A stretch of 53,225 bases of DNA from an uncultured Paenibacillaceae bacterium (GCA_946478845.1 CAMLDI010000020.1:1-53225); one strand, 5' to 3'. Shown: positions 32,722 through 42,913, counted from the stretch's first letter. Notes: a model not told the origin generated them from the sequence alone. Translations and numbers: made by a program.

Positions 32722-34206
32722 ATGAGTTCAGTATCTACCCCGTTAAAAGAGAAAGTTGAAAAGTTTTTATCTGTACCAAAAAAGCTGTATATCAATGGTG
32801 AATTTGTTTCCAGTTTAGCGGAAAAGACATTTCAGACCTTAAATCCGGCAACGGGTGAAGTATTGGCAACGGTTTATGAGGGCCAGAAAGAAGATATTGA
32901 TTTAGCTGTACAAGCAGCAAGAACTGCCTTTGATGAAGGCCCCTGGAAAAAAATGAATCCTTCTGAACGCGGACGTTTAATGTACAGGCTTGCAGAATTA
33001 ATAGAAGAGAATAAAGAAGAATTGGCTCAATTAGAAACCCTTGATAATGGAAAACCAATTCGTGAAACCACATTGGCAGACATCCCTCTAGCTATTGACC
33101 ACCTACGTTATTATGCAGGCTGGACCACAAAAATTGTTGGACAAACCATTCCTGTAAATGGCCCTTATTTCAATTATACACGCCATGAGCCAGTGGGTGT
33201 TGTAGGACAAATTATCCCATGGAATTTCCCATTATTAATGGCCATGTGGAAGTTAGGCGCAGCCCTGGCTACCGGTTGTACCATTGTGCTGAAGCCTGCG
33301 GAACAAACTCCCCTTTCTGCTCTTTATTTGGCTGAATTAATTGAAGAAGCAGGATTTCCTAAAGGTGTTGTGAATATTGTACCAGGGTTTGGTGAAACAG
33401 CTGGACAACCATTGGTAGATCATCCATTGGTAGATAAAATTGCGTTTACCGGTTCAACAGAAATTGGAAAAAAAATTATGGAACGGGCTGCAAAAACCGT
33501 AAAGCGGGTAACCCTGGAGTTAGGGGGCAAATCACCCAATATAATTCTCCCTGATGCAGATTTTTCCCGGGCTATTCCTGGTGTGTTAAATGGTGTAATG
33601 TTCAACCAGGGGCAGGTTTGTTGTGCAGGTTCCCGGGTATTTATTCCAAAGAAACAATATGACAATGTAGTATCTGATATGGTACAACATGCAAGAAAGA
33701 TAAAGCAGGGCAGCGGCTTAAATAAAGATACGGAAATTGGTCCGTTGGTTTCTTTAGAACAACAGGATCGAGTGATGTATTATGTGGAAAAAGGATTAAG
33801 TGAAGGGGCAGAGTTATTAACCGGGGGAAATAATCCTTTTGAAGAAGGTTTCTTTGTATCCCCAACCATCTTTGCCAACGTAAATGATGAAATGACCATT
33901 GCCAAAGAAGAGATTTTTGGACCGGTAATCTCTGCATTGCCTTATGATAATTTGGATGAGTTAATTGAGCGGGCAAACAATTCCCAATATGGCCTTGCAG
34001 CAGGGGTTTGGACAAGAGATGTGGCCAATGCCCATTATATTGCCAATAATCTCAGAGCGGGAACCGTTTGGGTGAACTGCTATAATGCCTTTGATGCAGC
34101 CAGTCCTTTTGGCGGTTATAAACAATCAGGAATCGGGCGTGAAATGGGATCTTATGCATTAAACAATTATACTGAAGTGAAAAGTGTATGGATCTCTATG
34201 AAATAA
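32722..34206 (+). CDS. NAD(P)-dependent aldehyde dehydrogenase
   Basis: This 494-aa ALDH-superfamily enzyme oxidises aldehydes to acids. Key residues are seen: VGQIIPWNFPLLM (catalytic Asn), IAFTGSTEIG (nucleotide loop), VTLELGGKSPN (general base Glu, about residue 266), and NQGQVCCAGSR (nucleophile Cys, about 300). The length and the motif order match DhaS/AldA-type enzymes closely. GAGGAGG precedes the ATG. It is monocistronic with a sigmaA promoter and a possible operator palindrome, which suggests induction by an aldehyde or alcohol. Confidence 0.95.
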   Translation: MSSVSTPLKEKVEKFLSVPKKLYINGEFVSSLAEKTFQTLNPATGEVLATVYEGQKEDIDLAVQAARTAFDEGPWKKMNPSERGRLMYRLAELIEENKEELAQLETLDNGKPIRETTLADIPLAIDHLRYYAGWTTKIVGQTIPVNGPYFNYTRHEPVGVVGQIIPWNFPLLMAMWKLGAALATGCTIVLKPAEQTPLSALYLAELIEEAGFPKGVVNIVPGFGETAGQPLVDHPLVDKIAFTGSTEIGKKIMERAAKTVKRVTLELGGKSPNIILPDADFSRAIPGVLNGVMFNQGQVCCAGSRVFIPKKQYDNVVSDMVQHARKIKQGSGLNKDTEIGPLVSLEQQDRVMYYVEKGLSEGAELLTGGNNPFEEGFFVSPTIFANVNDEMTIAKEEIFGPVISALPYDNLDELIERANNSQYGLAAGVWTRDVANAHYIANNLRAGTVWVNCYNAFDAASPFGGYKQSGIGREMGSYALNNYTEVKSVWISMK

Positions 34207-34220
34207 AATAAGGAATGGAA

Positions 34221-34250
34221 AAAAGGTAAACCCATTGGGTTTATCTTTTT
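34221..34250 (+). terminator. Terminator of aldehyde dehydrogenase
   Basis: An AAAGGTAAACCCA/TGGGTTTATCTTT stem is followed by TTTT. Confidence 0.8.
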
Positions 34251-34644
34251 TTGCTGTTTAAGAACATATAAGTTTTAATGATTAACCCCTTTTTCAAAAT
34301 AAGACCGTAAGGTCAATGGTTGAGATGCTAATGAATCAAATCAGTTGCCTTTTTGTGAGCCGATACGAGGGAAACTGAAAGAAGGGCGAAATAAGCCTTC
34401 AACTGTCTCCATCATTGAGCTACCCAGATGTTTTGAAGGCGCGTCCGTATTGAAGTTGACCGTCATTTTTAACATCCATGTCGGCAAGCAAGAGGCACGA
34501 TTTGATTCTTAGCATCTCTTTTTTTGCGTCCATTGCCCAATGGTTTAATGCCATGATAGTTAGGCAGTCCATTCCCACCGTTTCTACATAACATAAAATA
34601 AATAAAAGCCTCGGAAGTGTGATGAGTGTCCTTAGGAGGGAACT
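34251..34644. other. Intergenic stretch without a supported gene
   Basis: I find no convincing gene. A minus-strand open frame at 34420-34665 has no ribosome site or recognisable domain. It includes a 19-bp sequence (34501-34519) found again at 39525-39543. The composition is mixed, and it could be the remains of a lost element. Confidence 0.4.
34501..34519. repeat. 19-bp direct repeat, copy 1
   Basis: TTTGATTCTTAGCATCTCT occurs here and at 39525-39543 in the same orientation, bracketing the Mur ligase, T-box and ileS. Confidence 0.6.
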
Positions 34645-36027
34645 ATGATACGTCTCCATTTGCAAGATCTTCTTGATAAAATTAGAGGGAAAATTGTAGA
34701 AGGACCAGTTAACCCGGTGATTACTAATGCAACGGTACTTCCAAAAAAATTAAGAAGTCATGGTGTATTATTTAATACCCATAAATATAAAACCATTGAT
34801 TGTTCACATTTGAAAAATGATGAGACCTGGGTCATCATTACGGAAAAAACACCTGAAATCATAGGGAATCGGAATGGAGTTACCCTGGTAATCGTTAAGA
34901 ACGTGAGAACGTCTTATTGGAAGTTTATCGAGTATTATCGTAGCCTTTTTGATATTCCTGTTATTGGGGTTACAGGCACCTGCGGAAAATCAACGACAAA
35001 AGATATGATTCGCCATCTTTTGAAACAAAAGTATAGAAATGTTGTGTCTACTTATAAAAGCAGAAATGGGATAACGATGAATCTGCCTTATTTAACAAAG
35101 GTTGATGAAAACACAGATGCGGCAGTGATTGAAATGGGCATCGCCCATCCCAATGATTTGCTAGTCACCAGCAGATACTTTCGGCCTCAGATTGGGATAA
35201 TTACGACGATTGGCATTGATCATTTAGATCGGTTTAAAAACCTGGATCACTATATTCAGGAAAAGGGTACCATGTTAAAAGGATTAAGGAATCAAGGGAT
35301 CTTAATTATTAACGGAGACAATGAAAATATTAAGAAAATTGATATGAGCCAATATCAGGGAAAAATTATTACCTTTGGCAAAGAGGATTCTGCTGATTTT
35401 AAAGCAAGTAAAATTAAGTATGGAGATGGGGGGATGGAATTTATCCTCTATACTCAAGGAATGGCCTTGCCCGTATACGTTCCAGGTTATGGAGAACATA
35501 ACGTTTACAATGCTATGGCTGCTTTAGCAGCAGTTTCATCCTTAGGTTTTGATTTGAAAAAATCAACAAAAGCCCTTGCGTCCTTTGAACATATTGAACG
35601 GCATATACAGTTTTATAAGGGAATGAAGGGGTGTATCTTAATTGATGATACATGGAGTTCGAATCCCACATCTTTAGAAGCTGCATTAAAAGTATTACAG
35701 AAATTTTCCAAGGACAAAAAAAATATTGTTGTTATGGGGCGAATTGCCTTACTTGGCAATGCGACTTCAAAAATATACGCCAAGGTAGGAAATATGTTAG
35801 TAAAATATGGCGTAGATACTCTGATTACTATAGGCAATAAGGCTAAAGAAATCGGGAATGTTGCTATTAAAAATGGAATGGATAAAAAACAGGTTTATTC
35901 TTGCCATGATGCCCAGGAAGTGTACAATTTGCTTCAATCCATGATTGGTGAAAATACGGTGGTGTTATTGAAGAATTCCATGATTGATTCATCTTCTAAA
36001 GGATTGGCGGAGAAATTAAGGTTTTGA
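34645..36027 (+). CDS. Mur ligase family protein (MurF-like)
   Basis: The 460-aa product has the Mur ligase P-loop VIGVTGTCGKSTTKDMIRHL (about residue 112), a central ATP-binding domain (EMGIAHPNDL, TTIGIDHLDRF, ILIINGDN) and a C-terminal ligase domain with LIDDTWSSNPTSLEAALKV. It resembles UDP-MurNAc-tripeptide D-alanyl-D-alanine ligases, but the N-terminal substrate domain is diverged. It may be a paralogue with another amino-acid or peptide substrate. AGGAGGG precedes the ATG. The sigmaA promoter of the ileS leader overlaps its stop codon. Confidence 0.88.
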   Translation: MIRLHLQDLLDKIRGKIVEGPVNPVITNATVLPKKLRSHGVLFNTHKYKTIDCSHLKNDETWVIITEKTPEIIGNRNGVTLVIVKNVRTSYWKFIEYYRSLFDIPVIGVTGTCGKSTTKDMIRHLLKQKYRNVVSTYKSRNGITMNLPYLTKVDENTDAAVIEMGIAHPNDLLVTSRYFRPQIGIITTIGIDHLDRFKNLDHYIQEKGTMLKGLRNQGILIINGDNENIKKIDMSQYQGKIITFGKEDSADFKASKIKYGDGGMEFILYTQGMALPVYVPGYGEHNVYNAMAALAAVSSLGFDLKKSTKALASFEHIERHIQFYKGMKGCILIDDTWSSNPTSLEAALKVLQKFSKDKKNIVVMGRIALLGNATSKIYAKVGNMLVKYGVDTLITIGNKAKEIGNVAIKNGMDKKQVYSCHDAQEVYNLLQSMIGENTVVLLKNSMIDSSSKGLAEKLRF

Positions 36028-36052
36028 CAATTCGGCAAATGAAACATATAAT
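36024..36052 (+). promoter_or_regulatory. SigmaA promoter of the T-box/ileS unit
   Basis: A perfect -35 TTGACA (36024-36029), a 17-nt spacer and a perfect -10 TATAAT (36047-36052) straddle the stop codon of the Mur ligase gene. Confidence 0.85.
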
Positions 36053-36058
36053 AACTGA

Positions 36059-36342
36059 CAACAAAAGCACACAAAATTCGTTGACGAGAACAAGTACGTT
36101 GTGAAATTGTTCCCCAGAGAGCCGGCATTTGCTGAAAGCCGGTGTTCAATTCACGGCCGAATATCCTCTCTGAGAAGTCAAGCTGAATAATAGTAAGCTT
36201 GAACGGAAGTCTACCGTTACATTGACCGCGTATGATTGTACGTAGCTGAGTGCTATTGATGAGCGTATTGGTTATCAATAGAAGCAGGGTGGTACCGCGG
36301 GTGAAACCCCGTCCCTATTTAGATATAGGGGCGGGGTTTTTG
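36059..36342 (+). ncRNA. T-box leader (isoleucine) upstream of ileS
   Basis: This tRNA-sensing leader has the conserved T-box sequence AAGCAGGGTGGTACCGCGG (36282-36300), followed by a terminator hairpin (ACCCCGTCCCTAT/ATAGGGGCGGGGT, about 36306-36337) and a T-run. The antiterminator would pair the T-box with uncharged tRNA. Stem I starts near 36112 (CCCAGAGAG pairing with CTCTCTGAG at 36166-36174). An ATC triplet at 36163-36165 in the specifier region fits tRNA-Ile, though the alignment of the specifier loop is my estimate. Uncharged tRNA-Ile should switch on ileS. Confidence 0.9.
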
Positions 36343-36376
36343 TGTTGCTTTTGAAACCAATAAGGAGTGGTATCAC

Positions 36377-39300
36377 ATGAGAGAGGTAAATGTAAAAGAA
36401 CCTGCGTTAAGTCGGGAACAAAGAATTCTGGAGAAGTGGAAAGAACAAAATACTTTTCAACAATCTATTCTAAACCGGCAGGGAAGTCCATCTTTTGTTT
36501 TTTATGAAGGCCCGCCTACGGCTAATGGATTGCCCCATGTTGGCCATGCATTGGGACGCACCATTAAAGATGTTGTGGCTCGGTACAAAACTATGGCAGG
36601 CTTTCAGGTCCTGCGAAAGGCAGGTTGGGATACCCATGGTCTTCCTGTTGAATTAGGTGTTGAAAAACAGCTTGGCATTTCAGGAAAACATGAGATTGAG
36701 AAGTATGGGGTAGAGGCTTTTATAAAGAAATGCAAGGAAAGCGTTTTTGTATATGAAAAACAATGGCGGGAGTTTACTGAACAATTGGGTTATTGGGTTG
36801 ATATGGAAGACCCTTATATTACCCTTGATGATTCCTATATAGAAAGTGTTTGGAATATCCTGGGTACCCTTCATGAAAAGGGGTTGGTTTATAAAGGGCA
36901 CCGGGTATCTCCTTATTGTCCCAGTTGCCAAACTTCCCTCAGTTCCCATGAAGTGGCACAAGGATATAAAGACGTTAAAGACATCACTGTAACGGCAAAA
37001 TTTAAAATCAAGAATCGGGAGAGGGAATATTTTTTAGGATGGACGACAACACCCTGGACACTCCCTGCAAATGTAGCCCTGGCTGTCCATTCTGAGATGG
37101 ATTATGTACGGGTAAAAGAGGGAGAAGATATATATATTGTTGCTAAAGCACGTGCAGACCAAGTATTTCAACAAAAATATACCGTTCTTTCTCAACATAA
37201 AGGAAAAGAATTAGCCGGGCTTTCTTATTCTCCCGTATTTGAATTTGTAGAAGTTGAAAAGGGGCATCAGGTTGTAACAGCGAACTTTGTGACAGAACAA
37301 AGTGGTACAGGAATTGTCCATATTGCCCCCGCTTATGGAGAAGATGACTATAAAGTGGTTGGGGAAAACGGATTTTCTTTTGTAAATGTGGTTGATGGGA
37401 AGGGCCGATATACCAGTCAAGTACCCCCGTTCTTCGGCAGGTTTGTCAAGGACTGTGATGTGGATATCCTGCGTTATTTAGGGGAAAAAGGCATGCTCTA
37501 TCATAAAGAAAAACAAGAACACAGCTATCCTCATTGTTGGCGTTGTGATACTCCTTTATTGTATTATGCCAGCGAAAGTTGGTTTATCAAAACAACAGCT
37601 TTAAAAGAACAATTCATCCAAAATAACCAGGGGGTAACCTGGCACCCTGAACATATTAAAGAGGGCAGATTTGGCAACTTTTTAGAAAGTATGGTGGACT
37701 GGAACATCAGCCGAAATCGGTACTGGGGAACACCTTTGAATATTTGGGAATGCGAGGAATGTAACCATCAGTACGCACCAAAAAGTATGGAAGACCTCCG
37801 AAACCATACAACTCATCATGTTGAAAAAGATATTGAACTCCATAAGCCTTATGTGGATGAAATCAAGTTGCGCTGTTCCCACTGTGGGGGGACAATGGCC
37901 CGAACCCTTGAAGTCATTGATGTTTGGTTCGATAGCGGATCCATGCCCTTTGCCCAATTCCACTATCCCTTTGAAAATCAGGAACAGTTCAAAAATCAAT
38001 TTCCTTCAGATGTAGTGATAGAAGGCATTGACCAAACAAGAGGTTGGTTTTATAGTTTACTCGCTGTATCTACTCTTTTTAATGGAAAAGCTCCCTATAA
38101 AAGAGTCCTATCCCTGGGCCATGTGTTAGATGAAAATGGGCAAAAAATGTCTAAAAGCAAAGGGAATGCATTAGACCCTGCTGAGCTTATCGAAAATTAT
38201 GGAGCTGATGCATTGCGCTGGGCTTTACTGGCGGATAGCGCCCCCTGGAATCCTAAACGCTTTGCAAAACGCAACGTGCAGGAAGCCAAATCGAAAGTCA
38301 TTGATACACTTTTCAATGTTTACGGTTTTTATATCCTTTATGCCAATATTGATAGATATGAACCGGATTCGTCTTATAAAGGGAAGCCATCTAAACTGGA
38401 TGAATGGATCCTATCCCGTTTACACAACACCATAAAACGAGTGAATCAAAGTATGGAAGAATATGAGTTCACTAAAGCGACCCGTGAAATTGCTGCTTTT
38501 GTGGATGGATTAAGCAATTGGTATGTTCGCCGTTCGAGAGATCGGTTCTGGTCGCAACAGTTAAACGAAGATAAACGATCCGCTTATGGGACTTTACACG
38601 AAGTATTGGTGAAAACAAGCCAATTGATTGCTCCCTTTGCCCCTTTTGTTGCGGATGAAGTTTATTCGAACCTGGAAAAAGGAAGTGTGCATATAACGGA
38701 TTATCCAGGCTATGATGAAACAATGATAAATGACAAATTAGAAGAAGAAATGAATCTGGTCATACAAGTGGTGGAATTAGGGCGTAATATCCGAAATACC
38801 ACCTCCTTAAAAACAAAGCAACCATTATCCAACCTGATCTTATTAATCAGAAACGGGCTAAATCTCCCATGGGAATCCTATGGCGAAATTATAAAAGAAG
38901 AATTAAATGTGAAAGCCTTACAGGTCGTGTGTCAGGAGGATGATTACCTTTCTTACAAACTTAAACTAGACTTTAAAAAAGCAGGGCCAAAATTTGGGCA
39001 ACAGATAAAAATAGTGAATCAATGGTTACAAAATCTTACGCCTACACAGGTTAAGGAATTTTTGCATAATGGGGAAGCAGTAATCAATTTAGAAAATGGG
39101 ACACTAACCTTGTCCGTTGATGATGTACTTATTGAAAAAGTACCAGCAGAGGGATTTGCAGTTGCATCTAATGAATCTTTAACGGTCATTTTAGATACAA
39201 GACTAACAGAAAAATTGGTTCAGGAAGGGTTAGCCCGTGAATTGCTTCGGGGAATACAAGAATACCGAAAAAAGTTAAACTTACCTGTTCATCTTTACAT

Positions 39301-39472
39301 TGATTTAGAAATGAAGGTTGATGATGAGATGAAGGAGATCATAACCAATTACGAACACCTGTTACAGGAAAACTTGCTTCTTAACTCTTTACGTCTACTT
39401 GATGAATTAAATGAAGGGGAGCAACTGAAAGTAGGGAGCAGGGATGTTACTCTCCGGATTTTAAATGGTTAA
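36377..39472 (+). CDS. ileS: Isoleucyl-tRNA synthetase, long (type 2-like) form
   Basis: This class I synthetase charges tRNA-Ile. The HIGH signature is [10 protein letters not shown] (about residue 52), followed by [18 protein letters not shown]. The KMSKS loop is QKMSKSKGN (about 590). The CP1 editing domain contains [17 protein letters not shown] and [16 protein letters not shown]. At 1031 aa it is about 110 aa longer than the usual Bacillus IleRS (about 920 aa) and matches the eukaryote-like type 2 enzymes, a class known to include mupirocin-resistant forms. The start follows AAGGAG. It is controlled by the T-box upstream and terminated by a hairpin. Confidence 0.96.
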   Translation: MREVNVKEPALSREQRILEKWKEQNTFQQSILNRQGSPSFVFYEGPPTANGLPHVGHALGRTIKDVVARYKTMAGFQVLRKAGWDTHGLPVELGVEKQLGISGKHEIEKYGVEAFIKKCKESVFVYEKQWREFTEQLGYWVDMEDPYITLDDSYIESVWNILGTLHEKGLVYKGHRVSPYCPSCQTSLSSHEVAQGYKDVKDITVTAKFKIKNREREYFLGWTTTPWTLPANVALAVHSEMDYVRVKEGEDIYIVAKARADQVFQQKYTVLSQHKGKELAGLSYSPVFEFVEVEKGHQVVTANFVTEQSGTGIVHIAPAYGEDDYKVVGENGFSFVNVVDGKGRYTSQVPPFFGRFVKDCDVDILRYLGEKGMLYHKEKQEHSYPHCWRCDTPLLYYASESWFIKTTALKEQFIQNNQGVTWHPEHIKEGRFGNFLESMVDWNISRNRYWGTPLNIWECEECNHQYAPKSMEDLRNHTTHHVEKDIELHKPYVDEIKLRCSHCGGTMARTLEVIDVWFDSGSMPFAQFHYPFENQEQFKNQFPSDVVIEGIDQTRGWFYSLLAVSTLFNGKAPYKRVLSLGHVLDENGQKMSKSKGNALDPAELIENYGADALRWALLADSAPWNPKRFAKRNVQEAKSKVIDTLFNVYGFYILYANIDRYEPDSSYKGKPSKLDEWILSRLHNTIKRVNQSMEEYEFTKATREIAAFVDGLSNWYVRRSRDRFWSQQLNEDKRSAYGTLHEVLVKTSQLIAPFAPFVADEVYSNLEKGSVHITDYPGYDETMINDKLEEEMNLVIQVVELGRNIRNTTSLKTKQPLSNLILLIRNGLNLPWESYGEIIKEELNVKALQVVCQEDDYLSYKLKLDFKKAGPKFGQQIKIVNQWLQNLTPTQVKEFLHNGEAVINLENGTLTLSVDDVLIEKVPAEGFAVASNESLTVILDTRLTEKLVQEGLARELLRGIQEYRKKLNLPVHLYIDLEMKVDDEMKEIITNYEHLLQENLLLNSLRLLDELNEGEQLKVGSRDVTLRILNG

Positions 39473-39488
39473 GCAAGAGGAAATGAAA

Positions 39489-39525
39489 AAGGAGAAACCA
39501 TATTTTTAAGGTTTCTCCTTTCTTT
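39489..39525 (+). terminator. Terminator of ileS
   Basis: An 11-bp perfect stem AAGGAGAAACC/GGTTTCTCCTT (39489-39499/39510-39520) is followed by TCTTTTT. Confidence 0.85.
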
Positions 39526-39543
39526 TTGATTCTTAGCATCTCT
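39525..39543. repeat. 19-bp direct repeat, copy 2
   Basis: The same sequence as 34501-34519. It begins in the T-run of the ileS terminator and ends 7 bp before the stop codon of the GH18 gene. Confidence 0.6.
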
Positions 39544-39549
39544 CTTTTA

Positions 39550-41184
39550 TTAATCCACTAATTCATCGATTCGATCAGAAGAGACACTCATTAATTTGGC
39601 CATTTCAGCCCGGGAAACACTTTTTGTTGGCCTAAATGTGCCATCAGTATAACCATTAATAATCCCATATTTATTCATATTGATGATTGCCTGGTAAGAC
39701 CATTTGTTTTTGCTTACGTCTTTAAAAGGTGATGTAGCAGGCAGGGATACATTAGGGTATTGCAACAAATTATTTAACATTTGTGCAGCTTGTTCCCGGG
39801 TTAAAGGTGCATCTGGTTCAAAGGTACTACTGCTTGTCCCATTAATAAGCCCTTGTTCTTTAGCAATATGAATATATTTCTTTGCCCAGTGTGTGGATGA
39901 TACATCTTTAAAGGGGAAGGGGGTAAGAGGTGTTGCGTTCTCATAACCCATTGCCCGAACCATAAGAGTAGCTCCCATTGCTCTTGTTAATATTCCATCA
40001 GGTGAAAATTGGTTGTCAGAAACTCCAACCATCCAATCTCTAATGTTTACTGCATAAATGTCTGCCTGTGCCCAATGGTCAATAACATCTTTAAAATAAT
40101 CCGCATTTAACCATAAGTTATAATAGTTCCAGATTTGGGGGTTTTCCTGGGATAAACTCCAGCTGCCTGTTCCACGTAGATTATATTTTTGCACTAATAT
40201 TAATTTCGTCTTGAGAGATTGTTCATTATCAAACCAGATGGTATACTTGCCAGGTTTCAAGTCATAGCCTGCAATTCGATAGGTAGGGTCACCTGTTTTC
40301 ATGGTAAATACCAATTTAGGGGTTTGGCTTGCAGAATCAAAAGTCACTTTTGCTGTTGCCTTATATTGATTCATAATTTCAGTGATTTGAAAATGGGAAA
40401 CGCCAAGACCGTTAAAGGTTGTCGTGTCACTATTATTCCAAATACGTCCATAGAATGGAATGCCAAGGACGATTTTCCCCCTGGGAACTTGTTTATTAAG
40501 AGCATATTGAATAGAATCTTCCACGAAAGAAAGACTTGCAACCGGCCCGGCAGGTCCCCCATTCCAGCTTTCATCATAAGCCATAACCATTAAGTAATCA
40601 TTGGGTCCAGTTAAAGTATCTGCTAGTTTTTTGTAGTCGTATGACCCATGCCAGCCTGTGGTCCAATCAGAGGGGTTAGCGGCAACAGCAATAGATACTT
40701 GCTTATGAGTGGGGATTTTTCCTCTTAATTTTTTCATGAAATCTGTATAAGAATCTCGATAATTTTGATTTAGCCCTTCAAGATCAACGTTGATTCCATC
40801 CAGGTTATACGTTGCAATAGCATCAGCAAGTTGTTGGGACAACGTATCTTTATTGGCAAGTGCTGTGCTATCACCCCAGGCGTTTTGGATAAAAGGCACG
40901 ACGCGAATGCCACGATTATGCATGTCATTGATAAAAGATTGATTAATTAATGTGGTATTGATTTTTAAAGACCCATCAGTATTTAGGGAAAAATAATTGG
41001 GTGTTACCACATTTAATGCATCCTGGGTTCGATTAATATAGTAATTGTAATTTTGGGGACTGACAAAACTAATATAGGACATGTTGGTCCTTGCCTGCTT
41101 AATAGCCTTTACATCTTTTAGGGGCAATGCTAGAAAGGAAAAGGCAAGAATAGTACTTCCCCCTATTCGCAACCATTTCTTCAT
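39550..41184 (-). CDS. S-layer-anchored glycoside hydrolase family 18 enzyme
   Basis: The 544-aa product has a signal peptide (MKKWLRIGGSTILAFSFLAL, cleavage about residue 27). A GH18 barrel (about 35-370) has the catalytic motif LDGINVDLEG with its proton-donor Glu (about residue 136), plus MVMAYDESW and ILGIPFYGR-like VLGIPFYGRIWN. Three SLH repeats (about 375-540) follow: WAQADIYAVNIRDWMVGVSD, WAKKYIHIAKEQGLINGTSS and WSYQAIINMNKYGIINGYTD. It should sit on the cell wall and cut GlcNAc-containing glycan, as in spore-cortex or wall hydrolases. GGAGA-type SD before the ATG (GAGAGGAG). Confidence 0.93.
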   Translation of the reverse strand: MKKWLRIGGSTILAFSFLALPLKDVKAIKQARTNMSYISFVSPQNYNYYINRTQDALNVVTPNYFSLNTDGSLKINTTLINQSFINDMHNRGIRVVPFIQNAWGDSTALANKDTLSQQLADAIATYNLDGINVDLEGLNQNYRDSYTDFMKKLRGKIPTHKQVSIAVAANPSDWTTGWHGSYDYKKLADTLTGPNDYLMVMAYDESWNGGPAGPVASLSFVEDSIQYALNKQVPRGKIVLGIPFYGRIWNNSDTTTFNGLGVSHFQITEIMNQYKATAKVTFDSASQTPKLVFTMKTGDPTYRIAGYDLKPGKYTIWFDNEQSLKTKLILVQKYNLRGTGSWSLSQENPQIWNYYNLWLNADYFKDVIDHWAQADIYAVNIRDWMVGVSDNQFSPDGILTRAMGATLMVRAMGYENATPLTPFPFKDVSSTHWAKKYIHIAKEQGLINGTSSSTFEPDAPLTREQAAQMLNNLLQYPNVSLPATSPFKDVSKNKWSYQAIINMNKYGIINGYTDGTFRPTKSVSRAEMAKLMSVSSDRIDELVD

Positions 41185-41365
41185 AGGTGAATCTCCTCTC
41201 TCTTTCTCTTCTATAATCTAGTACTATTATTATACAAATCATTGTCAAAAATCGACATAATTTTCTATAAATCTACTAGATTTTTTTACATAGTTTATAT
41301 ATAAACTTGCTATAATGAATTCAACAGCGTGGAATGATCCTCTTGTGAATGGAAGGAGAATTATT

Positions 41366-42286
41366 GTGGAAGATTGGTCCAATAAACCATTGAAAGTAAA
41401 TGAAATTATCGAACTTGTGTTTCAAATATTGAAAAAATATTTTTTTCCTTTGTTTTTCATTCAATTGCTTATATTACTGCCCTTGTTTTTAGTTGAAGGG
41501 GTAGTTTGGTGGGATAATGGAGTTTCTTTTTTTCGCGGGGATTCTAGTGGGGCATCCACTTTAATGGATGATTTTTTTAAGGGAAATAGTATGGAAAGTT
41601 TACTTTCTGATATTTTTTGGTTGGTAAGATCCTTGTTTTTGTTGTTAATTATGTTTTTTCTCATTTTGGTTTCCATACCTATAGGGAATGCAGCCATTAT
41701 TTTCGCTGTGGATCAAATTCGAAGAGGGGAGACAATTCAACTCATTGGCGTTATTAAATTGGCTATTTCTCGCTTTTGGCCTATGGCTGGCGGAATGTTT
41801 GTGAATGGTTTTATTTTTTTTGGGATGAATCTGTCCATTCTTTTAATCCTGGGTTTTGCCGGAGGAATGATTTGGTATACTGATGGTTTTGCAGGAAATC
41901 CATTGGCATTAATACTGGTGATTATTGGGATGATTCTGTTTGGCATAGGGGCCTTTTTGGGGAGCCTGTATATTATGACTAGATTATCTTTTTACTTGCC
42001 GCCCATTCTTTTCAATTCTCCTGCACCTGGCATAAATGAAAGTTTAAGATTGACTAAAAATCATTTTTGGAGATTATTAGGCCTTGGCATCATCATTATG
42101 ATTATTTGTTCGCTTATAACGGGAGCCATAGACACTGGGGTAAATCTCATTTTTGGAGAAAGTATTTTAGGCAATTTTTTATTTAATGTACTAAGCATTT
42201 ATTCCTATTTAATCTCTTTTGTTGCTTATGCTGTTGTTTATTTTGATTTAAAAAATCGCATAGGAGATGATAACACATTTGAGTGA
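41366..42286 (+). CDS. Multi-pass membrane protein, function unknown
   Basis: I do not recognise a family with confidence; the pattern recalls the membrane domain seen before some glycerophosphodiester phosphodiesterases. The 306-aa protein has about six hydrophobic segments, including FPLFFIQLLILLPLFLVEGV near the start and YSYLISFVAYAVVYFDL at the end, with GINESLRLTKNHFWRLLGL in a loop. GTG 41366 is the start: GGAAGGAGAA precedes it. An upstream ATG (41315) overlaps a TATAAT box and so is likely not in the mRNA. It is followed by a globin gene. Confidence 0.65.
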   Translation: MEDWSNKPLKVNEIIELVFQILKKYFFPLFFIQLLILLPLFLVEGVVWWDNGVSFFRGDSSGASTLMDDFFKGNSMESLLSDIFWLVRSLFLLLIMFFLILVSIPIGNAAIIFAVDQIRRGETIQLIGVIKLAISRFWPMAGGMFVNGFIFFGMNLSILLILGFAGGMIWYTDGFAGNPLALILVIIGMILFGIGAFLGSLYIMTRLSFYLPPILFNSPAPGINESLRLTKNHFWRLLGLGIIIMIICSLITGAIDTGVNLIFGESILGNFLFNVLSIYSYLISFVAYAVVYFDLKNRIGDDNTFE

Positions 42287-42347
42287 TAAATATCACAGCC
42301 AGAGAGGAGAAATTTTGTTATAGTTATACAAAAAAGAGGTGGGACTT

Positions 42348-42719
42348 ATGCAAAGTTACTATGAAATCCTTGGTGGAGAAGAAACGGTTCAAAAGCTGGT
42401 GGATGCTTTTTATCCCCGTGTTTATGCAGATCCGGATTTGAGCCCATTATTTGCAGGAGATATGAATGAAATAAAAGAAAAGCAAAAAATGTTTTTAACC
42501 CAATTTCTTGGGGGACCAGATTTATATACCCAGGAATTTGGCCATCCTGCCATGAGATATCGCCATCTAAGTTTTGAAATCACACCAAAAAGGGCAGACG
42601 CCTGGTTAAGATGTATGAAGGAAGCCATGGATGAAGCGGGATTAGAAGGGGAAGCCAGAGAATTTTTCTATGAAAAGCTAACGCAAATTGCACATTTCTT
42701 TGTCAATAAAGAAGAGTAA
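42348..42719 (+). CDS. Truncated haemoglobin (group II/O type)
   Basis: The 123-aa haem protein has the 2/2 globin signature: YYEILGGEETVQKLVDAFYPRVYADPDLSPLF (B/E region with distal Tyr), KQKMFLTQFLGGPDLYTQEFG, and the proximal His in HPAMRYRHLSFEIT. A late Trp in ADAWLRCMKEAMDEAG is typical of the trHbO group (Bacillus YjbI). It should bind O2, NO or related ligands in the cytoplasm. ATG 42348 follows AGAGGTGGG; a GTG three codons upstream lies inside that site. Confidence 0.93.
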   Translation: MQSYYEILGGEETVQKLVDAFYPRVYADPDLSPLFAGDMNEIKEKQKMFLTQFLGGPDLYTQEFGHPAMRYRHLSFEITPKRADAWLRCMKEAMDEAGLEGEAREFFYEKLTQIAHFFVNKEE

Positions 42720-42847
42720 AGGGGTTCGTTTGAGCCTCTTTTTTCTTTTTGCTAATATTATTTGAGACTAATTCAACTATTTTTATTACACTTACAATTA
42801 CTTTTACTATGATTAGATTGTCTAATTGGAAAGATTAAGAAAGGACA

Positions 42848-42892
42848 AGGTGTACGGTCCAACTTTTATGAAAAACCGTACACCTTTTTTTG
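42848..42892. terminator. Strong hairpin terminator between convergent genes
   Basis: An 11-bp perfect stem AGGTGTACGGT/ACCGTACACCT (42848-42858/42875-42885) is followed by a T-run. It separates the globin unit from the convergent DUF1992 gene. Confidence 0.85.
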
Positions 42893-42913
42893 ATTCCAAT
42901 AAGGAACTGGAAA

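Noticed and set aside
34420..34665. Minus-strand open frame of 81 codons in the gap before the Mur ligase
   Set aside because: No ribosome site, no recognisable domain, and its 5' end overlaps the start of the Mur ligase gene. It may be a relic, but no gene can be supported.
41315..41365. Upstream ATG for the membrane protein at 41366
   Set aside because: The ATG overlaps a TATAAT -10 element, so it is not expected in the mRNA, and a good ribosome site serves GTG 41366.
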